A DNA stretch of 64,000 nucleotides from Sphingobium subterraneum (GCF_014199435.1 NZ_JACIJP010000005.1:62001-126000); one strand, 5' to 3'; numbered from the stretch's first letter, positions 46,904-57,211 are shown. Notes: generated by a model from the letters alone, not told the origin. Numbers and translations: made by a program.

Positions 46904-46933
46904 GGCGAGGCGGGCGTTTCTGCCCACCTCGCC
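46904..46933. terminator. Hairpin between the convergent MFS and TerC genes
   Basis: Stem GGCGAGG-C-GGGC / GCCC-A-CCTCGCC with one mismatch and a 6-base loop, 19 bp after the MFS stop and 24 bp before the TerC stop. No real T-run follows, so it is a candidate only. Confidence 0.5.
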
Positions 46934-46957
46934 AACGATGTTTCCGCCCTTGCCGTC

Positions 46958-47704
46958 TTACGCAGCGCTTGCTTTCGCTTGCCGACGCCGCGCGACGATG
47001 TTGAGGGTTTCGACCAGCGCCGAAAACGCCATCGCCGCATAGACATAGCCTTTGGGCACATGCGCGCCAAAGCCTTCGGCAATGAGCGTCGTGCCGATCA
47101 GCATCAGGAAGCTGAGCGCCAGCATGACGATGCTCGGGTTGCGTCCGATGAAATCGGCTAGCGGCGTCGCGGCAAACAGCATCACGCTCACGGCGGTAAC
47201 GACGGCAATCACCATGATGGCGACATTGTCGGTCATCCCTACAGCGGTGATGATGCTGTCGATCGAAAAGACCAGATCGAGCAGAATGATCTGGCTGATC
47301 GCCGCCGTGAAGGTCATCCCGACCGCCTTGGTCGCGAACATGTCATCATTTGGGCGCGGATCGATAGTGTGGTGGATCTCCTTCGTCGCCTTCCAGACGA
47401 GGAAAAGGCCGCCCGCGATCAGGATCATGTCCCGCCACGAAAAGGGATGGTCGAATGCGGAGAACACCGGCTGGGTGAGCTGGACAATCCACGCGATCGA
47501 CGCGAGCAACATCAGCCGTAGGACCAATGCCAGACCGATACCGATGCGGCGGGCCTTTATGCGCTGTCCTTCCGGCAGCTTGTTGCTGAGGATCGAGATG
47601 AAAATCAGGTTGTCGATGCCAAGCACGACCTCCATCACCACCAGTGTGGCCAGCGCAATCCACGCCGCCGGTTCACTGGTGAGGGCCATCAATCCTTCCA
47701 TCAT
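46958..47704 (-). CDS. TerC-family integral membrane protein
   Basis: 248 residues with about seven to eight helices and the conserved charged motifs [13 protein letters not shown] (Asp in helix 1) and [12 protein letters not shown] (Asp in the second half). GGAGGAG precedes the start. Members of the family are linked to metal (Mn, Ca) export or tellurium resistance; no ter genes are nearby. No yybP-type riboswitch fits in the 28 bp between this gene and the Bax-inhibitor gene. Confidence 0.9.
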   Translation of the reverse strand: MMEGLMALTSEPAAWIALATLVVMEVVLGIDNLIFISILSNKLPEGQRIKARRIGIGLALVLRLMLLASIAWIVQLTQPVFSAFDHPFSWRDMILIAGGLFLVWKATKEIHHTIDPRPNDDMFATKAVGMTFTAAISQIILLDLVFSIDSIITAVGMTDNVAIMVIAVVTAVSVMLFAATPLADFIGRNPSIVMLALSFLMLIGTTLIAEGFGAHVPKGYVYAAMAFSALVETLNIVARRRQAKASAA

Positions 47705-47732
47705 GACCGCAGCTCCTCCCGGGTGCTGGGCA

Positions 47733-48446
47733 TCATTCGCGTTCGCCCGTCAGGTTGAGCAGCAACTGGAAGATGTTGACGAAGTTGAGGTACAGCGACA
47801 GCGCGCCAAAGACCGCGAGCTTGCTGTTCGTTTCATGCCCCAGATGCGCGGCATATTGCGACTTGATGTTCTGCGTGTCCCAGGCGGTAAGGCCAGTGAA
47901 CACCAGCACGCCGATGATCGACACCGCGAACTGCAACGCGCTCGATTGCAGGAAGAGGTTGATCAAGCTTGCGATCACCACGCCGATCACGCCCATGATG
48001 AGGAAGCTGCCAAAGCGCGAAAGGTCACGCTTCGTGGTATACCCCCACACGCTCATCGCCAGGAACATGATGGCCGTCGCGAAGAAGGTCTGGGCAATGC
48101 TGACGCCCGTAAAAACCAGGAAAATGGACGAAAGCGAAAGGCCCATGATCGCCGCGAACGCCCAATAGGCGGCCTGTGCGGTTGCCGCCGACATGCGCTC
48201 GATCCGAAAGGAAAAGAAGAACACAAAGGCGAGCGGCGCGAACATCACCACCCATTTCAGCGGCGTGCCGAAAATCGGCTGATAGAGAGCGGGGGTGGAT
48301 GCGACCAGCATCGCAACGATACCGGTCAAAAGAACACCGGAACCCATATAATTGTATACGCGCAGCATGTGCTGACGCAGGCCCTGATCCAGAAGCGCGG
48401 CGCGCTCGGCCGATTGGCCAGGATAAAGGCGTTGTTGTTCGAACAT
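47733..48446 (-). CDS. Bax inhibitor-1 / YccA-family membrane protein
   Basis: 237 residues with seven helices. Family marks: [40 protein letters not shown] and [17 protein letters not shown]. Putative calcium-leak or proton-sensitive channel of the TMBIM type. AGGTGA precedes the start. It is followed 28 bp later by terC on the same strand, so the two are probably co-transcribed. Confidence 0.92.
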   Translation of the reverse strand: MFEQQRLYPGQSAERAALLDQGLRQHMLRVYNYMGSGVLLTGIVAMLVASTPALYQPIFGTPLKWVVMFAPLAFVFFFSFRIERMSAATAQAAYWAFAAIMGLSLSSIFLVFTGVSIAQTFFATAIMFLAMSVWGYTTKRDLSRFGSFLIMGVIGVVIASLINLFLQSSALQFAVSIIGVLVFTGLTAWDTQNIKSQYAAHLGHETNSKLAVFGALSLYLNFVNIFQLLLNLTGERE

Positions 48447-48775
48447 AATTCACCTCGTCTATTTCGACAAACGAGTGTGCTGATGCTGGATTTTTGACGT
48501 TAAACAAGACCAGCACCGAGAACACTCGATGCGGTCCGACATCACGATCGACATGTCGATCGCCAGAGGGGCCCGGCCCGCAAGACCCAAGGATAGGGAA
48601 CCTCGACAAAAAATCAAGGGGGTCTGGTCATATCACCTGCATATGCTGTTGCGTTGAGGGCTGCTTCACTGATGGCCGTCCGGCCAAGCCGCTGCCGGCG
48701 CTGGCGGACTTGTGACAGGCGGGCGGCTGGAATAAAAGCAGGAATGTCATCGCCCCCCAGAAAGGATTTCGACGA
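48447..48775. other. Intergenic region with an 18-bp perfect palindrome
   Basis: About 330 bp between two divergent genes (Bax-inhibitor on minus, the entericidin-like gene on plus). It holds no gene I can support. The main feature is the exact palindrome CGATCGACATGTCGATCG at 48545-48562, about 100 bp upstream of the Bax-inhibitor start and 214 bp upstream of the lipoprotein start. It could be an operator, but GC-rich DNA yields such palindromes by chance at times. Confidence 0.4.
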
Positions 48776-48922
48776 ATGAAATACGCCGCCCGCCCCGCCG
48801 TCACCGCCGCCGCCCTGCTCGGTATCGCATTGCTGGGCCTGTCGGCGTGCAACACGGTGAAGGGTGTTGGCCGCGACATCGAGTCCGTCGGTTCGGCTGG
48901 CGAGAAGGCCATCAAGAAGTAG
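48776..48922 (+). CDS. Entericidin-like small lipoprotein
   Basis: 48 residues, MKYAARPAVTAAALLGIALL then GLSACNTVKGVGRDIESVG, ending EKAIKK. The lipobox LSAC plus NTVKGVGRDIESVG is the signature of the entericidin A/B (EcnA/EcnB) family of envelope lipoproteins. AAGGA lies upstream. In enterobacteria ecnA/ecnB form an antidote/toxin pair under stationary-phase control; only one copy is visible here, so the pair arrangement is absent. Confidence 0.87.
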   Translation: MKYAARPAVTAAALLGIALLGLSACNTVKGVGRDIESVGSAGEKAIKK

Positions 48923-48953
48923 GATCACCGGGACGAACTACGCGTCTTCATCC

Positions 48954-48968
48954 GTGCCCTTCGGGCAC
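48954..48968 (+). terminator. Short hairpin after the entericidin-like gene
   Basis: Stem GTGCCC-TTC-GGGCAC, 31 bp after the stop codon. There is no T-run, so it may stabilise the 3' end rather than terminate. Confidence 0.3.
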
Positions 48969-49111
48969 CGTCAAACCGGACTGCAAAGCGCGCATCTTTC
49001 TCGTCTTGTGACGAAATTTTCGGGTTTCGTTTGTCGGGATTGCAGCCCTGTCAAAGGCGGCTCGTAATCTCCTCATTTTCCAGCGCAATCGCTCCGTTGC
49101 GAGGGGGTTTC

Positions 49112-49120
49112 TTAACCAAA
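49112..49120 (+). promoter_or_regulatory. CtrA half-site-like TTAACCAAA upstream of the GGDEF-EAL gene
   Basis: TTAACC-type half-site about 45 bp before the proposed start. Without a second TTAA at the right spacing it is weak evidence for CtrA control. Confidence 0.2.
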
Positions 49121-49162
49121 TCACAAGGGATCTGCGGCTATCGCAGGGGTTGGAGACCCTTG

Positions 49163-51148
49163 TTGCGACGCATTTGGACCAAATTATCTGCGTGGGCGGC
49201 GGGACGGACGGCACCCGATGCCGACATCCGCCGTGCGCTTGTCGAGACGCTTTATGCGTCTCCGACTTCGCTCGCCATCGGTGCTTTGGCCGGGTTCATG
49301 CTCAGCATCGTCATCGCGTTTCAGGCCGACGACTGGCTGGTGACGAGCTGTGCGGCGCTTATCTGCATCATTGCGGTGCTGCGCGCGGTTTCCGCGACGT
49401 TTTTCCATGGCAAGCTACAAGCTGGGCAGGCGCAGGCATCGCGTGGGTGGGAACTGGCCTACGAGCTGGGTGCCTGGGGTTACGCCGGGATGATCGGCAT
49501 CCTCGCGCTGGTGACCCTGATGCGGTCGGACGTGGCGGCGATCCACCTGCTGTCCGTGTCGCTGGCGGCGGGGTATGCGGGTGGCATATCCGGCCGCAAT
49601 GCCGGACGGGTCCACATCGCGGTCGGCCAGACGTGTCTCGCTCTGCTGCCGACGGTGTGCGGACTGTGGCTCGAGGGCCAGGTTGGCTATCGCGTGCTGG
49701 CCATCGTGCTGGCGATCATGATTTTGGGCATGGCGGAGATCAGCGCAACCACCCACCGGATCGTGGTCGAGGCGTTGCGCGGGAAGCAGGAGAAGTCGCA
49801 ACTCGCGACCAAGTTTGAGCGGCTCGCCCGGTTCGACAGTCTGACCGGTATCGAAAACCGCATGGCGATGCAGGAGCGGCTGCGTGATCTGTTCGAGGTC
49901 AACCGCAAGAGCCATGATGCCATGGCGGTGCTCTGGCTGGATCTCGACCGGTTCAAGGAAGTGAACGATTCGCTCGGCCATATGGTGGGCGACGCCTTGC
50001 TGCAGGCGGTCGTCGACAAGCTTAACGAGGCGCTGGACGGTCGCGGGCATCTTGCGCGTTTTGGCGGCGATGAATTTATCGTGCTGTGCACGCATATTGA
50101 CCGGGTCACGGCCCAGACAATCGCCAACGACATTCTCGAATATTTCCGCGACGGCTTTGATGTCGGTGCGCATTCGTTATCGGTGACCTGCTCCATCGGT
50201 CTTGCCGTTGCGCCGCAGGACGGGCGTGATGCCGACGAACTGATGCAGCATGCCGACTTGGCCCTCTACGAAGCGAAGAAGGGTGGCCGTAATCAGGCGG
50301 TCAGCTTCACATGGTCGATGAAGGAGCGGTTCCATCGCCTGCACGAGATCGAGAACGGCCTGCGTCGCGCGATCGAGAATGGCGAGCTGAAACTGCATTA
50401 CCAGCCGATCTTCGATCTGAAGTCCGGACATATCGCGGTATGCGAGGCGTTGCTGCGTTGGGATCATCCGGCGCTCGGCGCGGTCAGCCCGATGGAGTTC
50501 ATCCCGGTCGCCGAGAGTATCGGGCTGATCGAGGAGATTACCGACTGGGTCATCCGCGAGGCATGCCACACGGCGGCTCAATGGCCCGATAACGTGCGCA
50601 TTGCGGTCAATATTTCTCCCGCCTCGCTGAAGTCAGGCGGGCTCCCCTCCAACGTCATTGCCGCGCTGATGGAGAGCAAAGTCCCGGCCCGACGGCTCGA
50701 ACTGGAAGTCACCGAATCGATCTTCCTCGAAAATGATGGCCAGACCCATCATATGCTGCGCGAGTTGCAGAAGATTGGCTTGCGGCTGGTACTCGACGAT
50801 TTCGGCACCGGCTATTCGTCTTTAAGCTACCTGCGGGCCTATCGCTTCGACGGCATCAAAGTCGACCGCAGCTTCATGGCGGGCATTCATGCCAGCCGGG
50901 AGGATCAGGCGATCGTGCAGGCGGTGGGCCACCTCGCCAACAAGCTCGATATGGAGAGCGTCGCCGAGGGTATCGAAAACGAGGATCAACTCGAATATGC
51001 CCGCGCCGCCGGAATTACGACGGTGCAGGGCTATCTGATGTGCAAGCCTCAGGCCGGGCCGATCATCACCGAAATGGTTCAGCGTCGCATGACCATAGGC
51101 GATGCTATGGCCGCCAATGTACGCCGCGCCATCGCCAGTCGGGCCTAG
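49163..51148 (+). CDS. Membrane-bound GGDEF–EAL protein (diguanylate cyclase/phosphodiesterase)
   Basis: 661 residues from a TTG at 49163, which has GGAG seven bases upstream; the frame opens at 49031 and a neighbouring TTG at 49160 is possible. About six hydrophobic helices (residues 35-193) form a membrane sensor. The GGDEF domain is intact (ARFGGDEF, 298-305), but the RxxD inhibitory site before it is missing. The EAL domain is intact (EAL 428-430, DDFGTGYSSLSY, KVDRSF). It can in principle both make and break c-di-GMP. It converges on the threonine aldolase, and the two stop codons share bases. Confidence 0.92.
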   Translation: MRRIWTKLSAWAAGRTAPDADIRRALVETLYASPTSLAIGALAGFMLSIVIAFQADDWLVTSCAALICIIAVLRAVSATFFHGKLQAGQAQASRGWELAYELGAWGYAGMIGILALVTLMRSDVAAIHLLSVSLAAGYAGGISGRNAGRVHIAVGQTCLALLPTVCGLWLEGQVGYRVLAIVLAIMILGMAEISATTHRIVVEALRGKQEKSQLATKFERLARFDSLTGIENRMAMQERLRDLFEVNRKSHDAMAVLWLDLDRFKEVNDSLGHMVGDALLQAVVDKLNEALDGRGHLARFGGDEFIVLCTHIDRVTAQTIANDILEYFRDGFDVGAHSLSVTCSIGLAVAPQDGRDADELMQHADLALYEAKKGGRNQAVSFTWSMKERFHRLHEIENGLRRAIENGELKLHYQPIFDLKSGHIAVCEALLRWDHPALGAVSPMEFIPVAESIGLIEEITDWVIREACHTAAQWPDNVRIAVNISPASLKSGGLPSNVIAALMESKVPARRLELEVTESIFLENDGQTHHMLRELQKIGLRLVLDDFGTGYSSLSYLRAYRFDGIKVDRSFMAGIHASREDQAIVQAVGHLANKLDMESVAEGIENEDQLEYARAAGITTVQGYLMCKPQAGPIITEMVQRRMTIGDAMAANVRRAIASRA

Positions 51149-52146
51149 AGCTGTCGTAACGCTGCCGCGAGCGCGGCTACGTCTGCCTCGCTGTGGTGGT
51201 AGGACGTGACTAGCCGGATTTCTCCTGGTGCCCAGTCATAGAAGCCGAATCCCTGCGCACGCAGAGCGTCCGCCTCTTCGGGCGATGCCTTCAGAAACAG
51301 TTCGTTGGCTTCCACAGGATAGACCAGTCGGTCTACGGCCGCCTGCGCCAGCCGCGCGGCAGCATCGTTCGCCGTGCGCGCGTTGCGCAGCCAGAGGTCG
51401 TCACGCAGCATCGTCATGATCTGTGCAGCGCTGAACCGGCCCTTCGACATCAGATGCCCGGCCCTCTTCCGCCGGATCTTGCTCGTTTCGGCAAGATCGC
51501 GCCGGAAAAAGATCAACGCCTCGGCTGACATGCCGCCGTTCTTGACGAAGCCGAAGCTCAGCACGTCAACACCCGCGCGCCAGGTCAGGTCCGCGGGCGA
51601 GCAGCCCAGATGCGCGATCGCGTTGGCAAGACGTGCGCCATCCATATGGAAGCCAAGATTGCGGGCGCGCGCGAATTCACCGAGCGCCGCCACTTCCCGC
51701 GGCGTGTAGACAAGACCATATTCGGTCGCATTGGTAATGGACAGCGCGTAGGGCTGCACCCAGTGTACCCCCGTATTCACGTCCGCGATGGCCTGCGCCA
51801 CAGAATCGACTGTCAGCTTTGCTCCGGCGCCCTCGGCCAGCAGCAGTTTCGCGCCATGGGTGTAGAATTCCGGCGCCCCGCATTCATCGTTCTGGATATG
51901 CGCGGCGCGATGGCAGACGATACTCCCATAGGGAGGACACAGGGCGGCGAGGGCCAGTGCGTTTGCTGCCGTGCCGGTGGAAATCCACATCGACGCCACT
52001 TCGGTTTCAAAGAGGGCGGAGAAGGCATCGTCCATTGCGCGACTGACGGCGTCGGCATCATAGGCCGCATCGGTCGCATTGGTTTCTACCAACGCGGAAA
52101 GGACTTCGGCGCATACCGGCGCGGCATTGTCGGAGAAGAATTGCAT
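51145..52146 (-). CDS. Threonine aldolase-like PLP enzyme (beta-eliminating lyase family)
   Basis: 333 residues from the ATG at 52146 (MQFFSDNAAPVCAEVL). PLP fold type I: STGTAANALAL, DGARLANAIAHLG (PLP-binding Asp), and the lysine region LSFGFVKNGGMSAEALIFF. It most resembles low-specificity L-threonine aldolases (threonine to glycine + acetaldehyde), but the family also holds other beta-eliminating lyases. It is downstream of the RpfF homologue on the same strand (180 bp gap) and converges on the GGDEF-EAL gene. Confidence 0.87.
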   Translation of the reverse strand: MQFFSDNAAPVCAEVLSALVETNATDAAYDADAVSRAMDDAFSALFETEVASMWISTGTAANALALAALCPPYGSIVCHRAAHIQNDECGAPEFYTHGAKLLLAEGAGAKLTVDSVAQAIADVNTGVHWVQPYALSITNATEYGLVYTPREVAALGEFARARNLGFHMDGARLANAIAHLGCSPADLTWRAGVDVLSFGFVKNGGMSAEALIFFRRDLAETSKIRRKRAGHLMSKGRFSAAQIMTMLRDDLWLRNARTANDAAARLAQAAVDRLVYPVEANELFLKASPEEADALRAQGFGFYDWAPGEIRLVTSYHHSEADVAALAAALRQL

Positions 52147-52326
52147 CAGCTGCTCGCATTCCGGAACCTCGGGGCACCCGGATAAGCCGTACATGGTCCG
52201 GCAACAAGCAGAACGCGCCGAAACGAGGGCGCGGGTGCTGGCCGATACACCGGCCATCTGTCCGAAGATGGAGTTGAGCGACGGCAGGGGCGCTCAACAC
52301 GACAGGGTCCGTGAGCCGACTGCCGC

Positions 52327-53292
52327 CTATTTTCGGTGAAGCCGCGTTTGCGCGGCTGCAAGCCGACGCATCATGCGAAGATCTTTCTCGGTGAGCCTGA
52401 GCGCCGTGTCGACCCAGCTGTCGACGATGTCGCGCAGTTCGGAAAGGGTCATCGGGTTGACGCGACGTCCCGCCTGAAACACGCCAACATGCCCGGCGTG
52501 CCGGTCCTGATTGCGCAGGATATAGTCGCGTGTCGCCGCTTCACCCTCGCCATCTTCGGCCAGCACGGTGACGATCCCCATGTCGAACATTTCCTCGGCG
52601 CTGTAGATCTTGCCGCCCAGAATCATGCGCTCCGCTGCCGCATGGCCCAGCCGCCGCGCAAGGATGGAATAAGCGCCCATGCCGGGGAACAGGCCAAACA
52701 GCACTTCTGGCAGACCGAACCGCGCTTGTCGCTCGGCCACGATGACGTCGAAGCACATCAGCGCTTCCAGTCCGCCGCCCAGTGCGTCGCCCTGTGCCAA
52801 ACCGATGTTCACGACCTGCATGTCGCTGTTGTGCCAGACGCGATCGACAATCTCCACGCACAGATGGCTGTACTGGCGCAGGGTTTCATGATCCTGCCGC
52901 TCGATGCACGCGGCAAACATTTCGAGATCGCCGCCCAGATTGAAGACACCCGGAAAGCGCGATCCCAGCACCATGTAGCGCAGGGGCGAGTTTGCCTGAT
53001 CGAACAGCTTCTTGGTTTCTACCTGCCACGCCATCGTGTCGCGCAGCAGAGGCAGATTGTAATTGGGCCGGTCGTCCGGAGTAATGAACGCCCACAAGGT
53101 GCCGAGCTCGGCGTCCCATGACACGTCGATCTGTCCCAGGTCGAACAGCTTGGACTGGCCCAGCGCCTCATCATCCGGAACGACGGGAGCCAGCGTGGCA
53201 GGGGGCTCACGATGGCTGGGGGCATGGAACGCGGGCGAGTAATCGCCCGAAACGTCATGCACCAAAGGATCAAGGCGCACTGAATCTATCAT
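52327..53292 (-). CDS. RpfF-type crotonase: putative DSF-family quorum-signal synthase
   Basis: 321 residues from the ATG at 53292 (GGGGA upstream). It is a crotonase with the RpfF pattern: VFNLGGDLEMF, then AQGDALGGGLEAL, FGLPEVLFGLFPGMGAYS and KIYSAEEMFDMGIV, ending with WVDTALRLTEKDLRMMRRL. Glu176 and Glu196 match the catalytic Glu141 and Glu161 of Xanthomonas RpfF in motif and 20-residue spacing. RpfF dehydrates and hydrolyses 3-hydroxyacyl-ACP to a cis-2-unsaturated acid (DSF). The N-terminus is about 45 residues longer. No rpfC/rpfG/rpfB gene is nearby. A plain hydratase of this subfamily remains possible. Confidence 0.78.
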   Translation of the reverse strand: MIDSVRLDPLVHDVSGDYSPAFHAPSHREPPATLAPVVPDDEALGQSKLFDLGQIDVSWDAELGTLWAFITPDDRPNYNLPLLRDTMAWQVETKKLFDQANSPLRYMVLGSRFPGVFNLGGDLEMFAACIERQDHETLRQYSHLCVEIVDRVWHNSDMQVVNIGLAQGDALGGGLEALMCFDVIVAERQARFGLPEVLFGLFPGMGAYSILARRLGHAAAERMILGGKIYSAEEMFDMGIVTVLAEDGEGEAATRDYILRNQDRHAGHVGVFQAGRRVNPMTLSELRDIVDSWVDTALRLTEKDLRMMRRLAAAQTRLHRK

Positions 53293-54916
<1,624 letters not shown>

Positions 54917-54931
54917 AAGCCGCCCTGCGTT

Positions 54932-56584
54932 TCAGGGAAGGGTGTCGAGCGCGATCTGGAATTCGCCCGTTTCGGGATCATGCGTCAGGGGTGCGCGAAG
55001 CTGACGCGAGAGGCCGGTCAGCACCCTTTCGTACAGCTGGAACCGCTCGGTCGCTTTTAGCGACGCACCCGTGAACAAGGAGGAAGAGATCCGCAGCGTC
55101 GCGCCGTTGACCCGATCCGGATCCGCGACCAGCGCGATGCGGATGGTCGCCGCCTGCTCGAACGTGATGGCGAGATCAGCCAGCTCCGCGATCAGGAACG
55201 CGACGGGTGCCGCCACATCCTGATGCAACCAGAGCTGGTCGCTGTCGACTTCCAGCACAAGTTGCCGATCCTTGCCGCCGGGTGCGGAGGCGCGCATGCT
55301 TGCCGCCACTTCGCTGATGAGCGGTGGGGCGCTGACGCCCCGGTTTTCCTCCAGCTCGGCATAATGATTGCGTTGGACAACAGCCAATGCATCGACCCGG
55401 CGCTGGATCGAAGCGAACGCCTTGCGCGATTGCGGGTCATCCTCCGAGCGGGAATGCAGGCTGATCAGGCTGGAAATAATCTGCAGGTTATTCTTGACGC
55501 GGTGATGGACTTCGCGGGTCAGCTTGGTCTGCCGCTCCAGCGCGCTCTGCATCTCACCCTCATGCTCGGACACATCGATGCTCATCGCGTGGAACGCTTC
55601 ACCGAGTTCCGCGATTTCCGACGACGCGCTGCGCAGCCGCTGGGGTGGATAGATGATCTGTCCGGGTTGGTAGTCCGCGACCACTCGGCGTAACGCGAGG
55701 AGGGGCTGGATCAACAGCCAGCGTACCACGATCCATCCGACGATTGCGGCGGCTGCCCACATCAGCAAAGGCAGGAAAACCGCGAGTTTTTGCGTAATGC
55801 TCGGGGTTTCCTCGCCGACCGCGAGTGTCATGAACAATTTGGTTTGTCCGACCGGCACGGTCGCCTTGTTCAGGCGATTGGGGTGGGTTGAGTGGTCGCC
55901 GAAAACAGTCAGCCGATCGTTGCCTTGCGTCAAGATAAGGGAGGGGTTTGCGCCCTTTCGCGCATTGGGTTCGGTCAGGTGCGCTACTGCATCCCTGCTC
56001 CAGAACGCCACACCAATGACCGTACCGTCGTTGCTGCGCGTCCGCAGCAATAAGCCGTGCCTGTCGGAAACGATCCGTGCATCCTCTCCGCTCGTCATGT
56101 CCCGCACATCGTCAACGCGGATGATCGCCGGAGGAGAGGGCGCGCATATCGCGCGGCCGGTCCGGTCGAAAACGGCGTATTCCACGTCACCCGCACCGAT
56201 GCTGCCGCGCAAGAATGTTTCCATACGCGCACAAATATTACCGACATTTTGCCCCCCGGCCAGAACATTGACCGTGAGCATGGACGCCGTACGCGCCGAC
56301 AAAATATCCGATTGGAGTTTTCGAGCGTTCTGTTCGGTCGCCGCCAGCAGAAGCTGCTGTTTCTCCCGCTCCATTGTGCCAATGGAGCGCAGGGTGGAAA
56401 ACAGCGCAACGCAGGCCAGCGGCAACAGAGCGAGGGTCAGCACAAAGAAAATGCGCGCGGCCGTGCCGCTCAGCCATTCCGCACCGAACCACTTCCGGAC
56501 ATGTCCCAAATTCGACATAGGCTCGTCGGGAGGAGGAGGACCGGCGGGCGGCGGGACGGATGTGGCCATAGGGGTCGCAGTCAC
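54932..56584 (-). CDS. phyP: PhyP-like HisKA_2 sensor protein of the general stress response
   Basis: 550 residues, starting at a GTG 6 bp after the nepR stop. TM1 is at about 44-66 and TM2 at about 268-290, with a periplasmic sensor between. A HAMP-like linker leads to the HisKA_2 dimer/phospho region REVHHRVKNNLQIISSLISL (His360/361). The following ATPase region is unusual: the N-box Asn is absent (FLIAELADLAITFEQ) and I find no DxGxG box. This suggests a PhyR phosphatase such as Sphingomonas PhyP, not an active kinase. It is the expected partner of the neighbouring nepR and phyR. Confidence 0.82.
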   Translation of the reverse strand: MTATPMATSVPPPAGPPPPDEPMSNLGHVRKWFGAEWLSGTAARIFFVLTLALLPLACVALFSTLRSIGTMEREKQQLLLAATEQNARKLQSDILSARTASMLTVNVLAGGQNVGNICARMETFLRGSIGAGDVEYAVFDRTGRAICAPSPPAIIRVDDVRDMTSGEDARIVSDRHGLLLRTRSNDGTVIGVAFWSRDAVAHLTEPNARKGANPSLILTQGNDRLTVFGDHSTHPNRLNKATVPVGQTKLFMTLAVGEETPSITQKLAVFLPLLMWAAAAIVGWIVVRWLLIQPLLALRRVVADYQPGQIIYPPQRLRSASSEIAELGEAFHAMSIDVSEHEGEMQSALERQTKLTREVHHRVKNNLQIISSLISLHSRSEDDPQSRKAFASIQRRVDALAVVQRNHYAELEENRGVSAPPLISEVAASMRASAPGGKDRQLVLEVDSDQLWLHQDVAAPVAFLIAELADLAITFEQAATIRIALVADPDRVNGATLRISSSLFTGASLKATERFQLYERVLTGLSRQLRAPLTHDPETGEFQIALDTLP

Positions 56585-56590
56585 TGCGAA

Positions 56591-56851
56591 CTATTTGAGA
56601 CGGTTCAGCAGATCCAGCATCTCCGGCGGGATCGCTTCCTCCACCATCGATTGATAAGCCGTGCGCAAGGCGCCGCCCAGATTATTTCTGCCCTTGTTAC
56701 CGCTGGCGTCAGTCACTGGAACAACAGGCGGGGAGACCGATGCCTGTGCATCGATCTCCGGAGGACTGTCGGGCACTTCGCCGCCTGGCAATTCGCGGTC
56801 CTTTCGCGCGTCTTCAGCGGAATCCCCAATGTTCAAAAGCTGACCCCTCAT
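56591..56851 (-). CDS. nepR: Anti-sigma factor NepR
   Basis: 86 residues with a low-complexity acidic N-terminus. The NepR core GGALRTAYQSMVEEAIPPEM, LDLLNRLK lies at residues about 58-86. NepR holds EcfG inactive until phosphorylated PhyR sequesters it. It is divergent from phyR and 6 bp upstream of phyP. A TTG codon with AGGGG upstream, just after the annotated ATG, is an alternative start. Confidence 0.9.
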   Translation of the reverse strand: MRGQLLNIGDSAEDARKDRELPGGEVPDSPPEIDAQASVSPPVVPVTDASGNKGRNNLGGALRTAYQSMVEEAIPPEMLDLLNRLK

Positions 56852-57211
56852 TCCATACCCCGCATCGAGCGACCGTACTGCACCTGTGGTGACGATAAGC
56901 GCATTAACAACAAAATCGATGCCCCAATAGCGACATCACAACCCATATGCCGGTGACGACCGTCACGTGGCAGCACAAAACATTACATTCGATGAAACCA
57001 TTTTCGTTCCCGTTGGTTCCATGCCCAGACAAAACTCTGCGTCGGGGCATATACGAGCAGCAATTTGCATGGGTAAAGCAGTCTCGCGGCGGCTTTCCTG
57101 CTTGTGACGGCCTTTGTGCGCGAATTTGTCCGCAGGTTGGTTGGTCCCATCTGGTGGGATCGGGGCAAACCTGTGATAACGGGATATTCGTACGGCGGGA
57201 GCACATACTAG
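56852..57211. other. nepR–phyR divergent regulatory region
   Basis: 360 bp with no gene I can support. It holds an EcfG-type promoter candidate on the minus strand at 56996-57020. No clear GGAAC-N16-CGTT is present on the plus strand for phyR, so phyR may be driven by a housekeeping promoter. CGTCACGTGGCAG-like and other short palindromes occur, but nothing decisive. Confidence 0.45.
56996..57020 (-). promoter_or_regulatory. EcfG-type promoter candidate for nepR-phyP
   Basis: Minus strand: GGAAC at 57020-57016, then 16 bases, then GGTT at 56999-56996. The EcfG consensus is GGAAC-N16/17-CGTT; one base of the -10 differs. It lies about 145 bp upstream of the nepR start. Confidence 0.45.
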
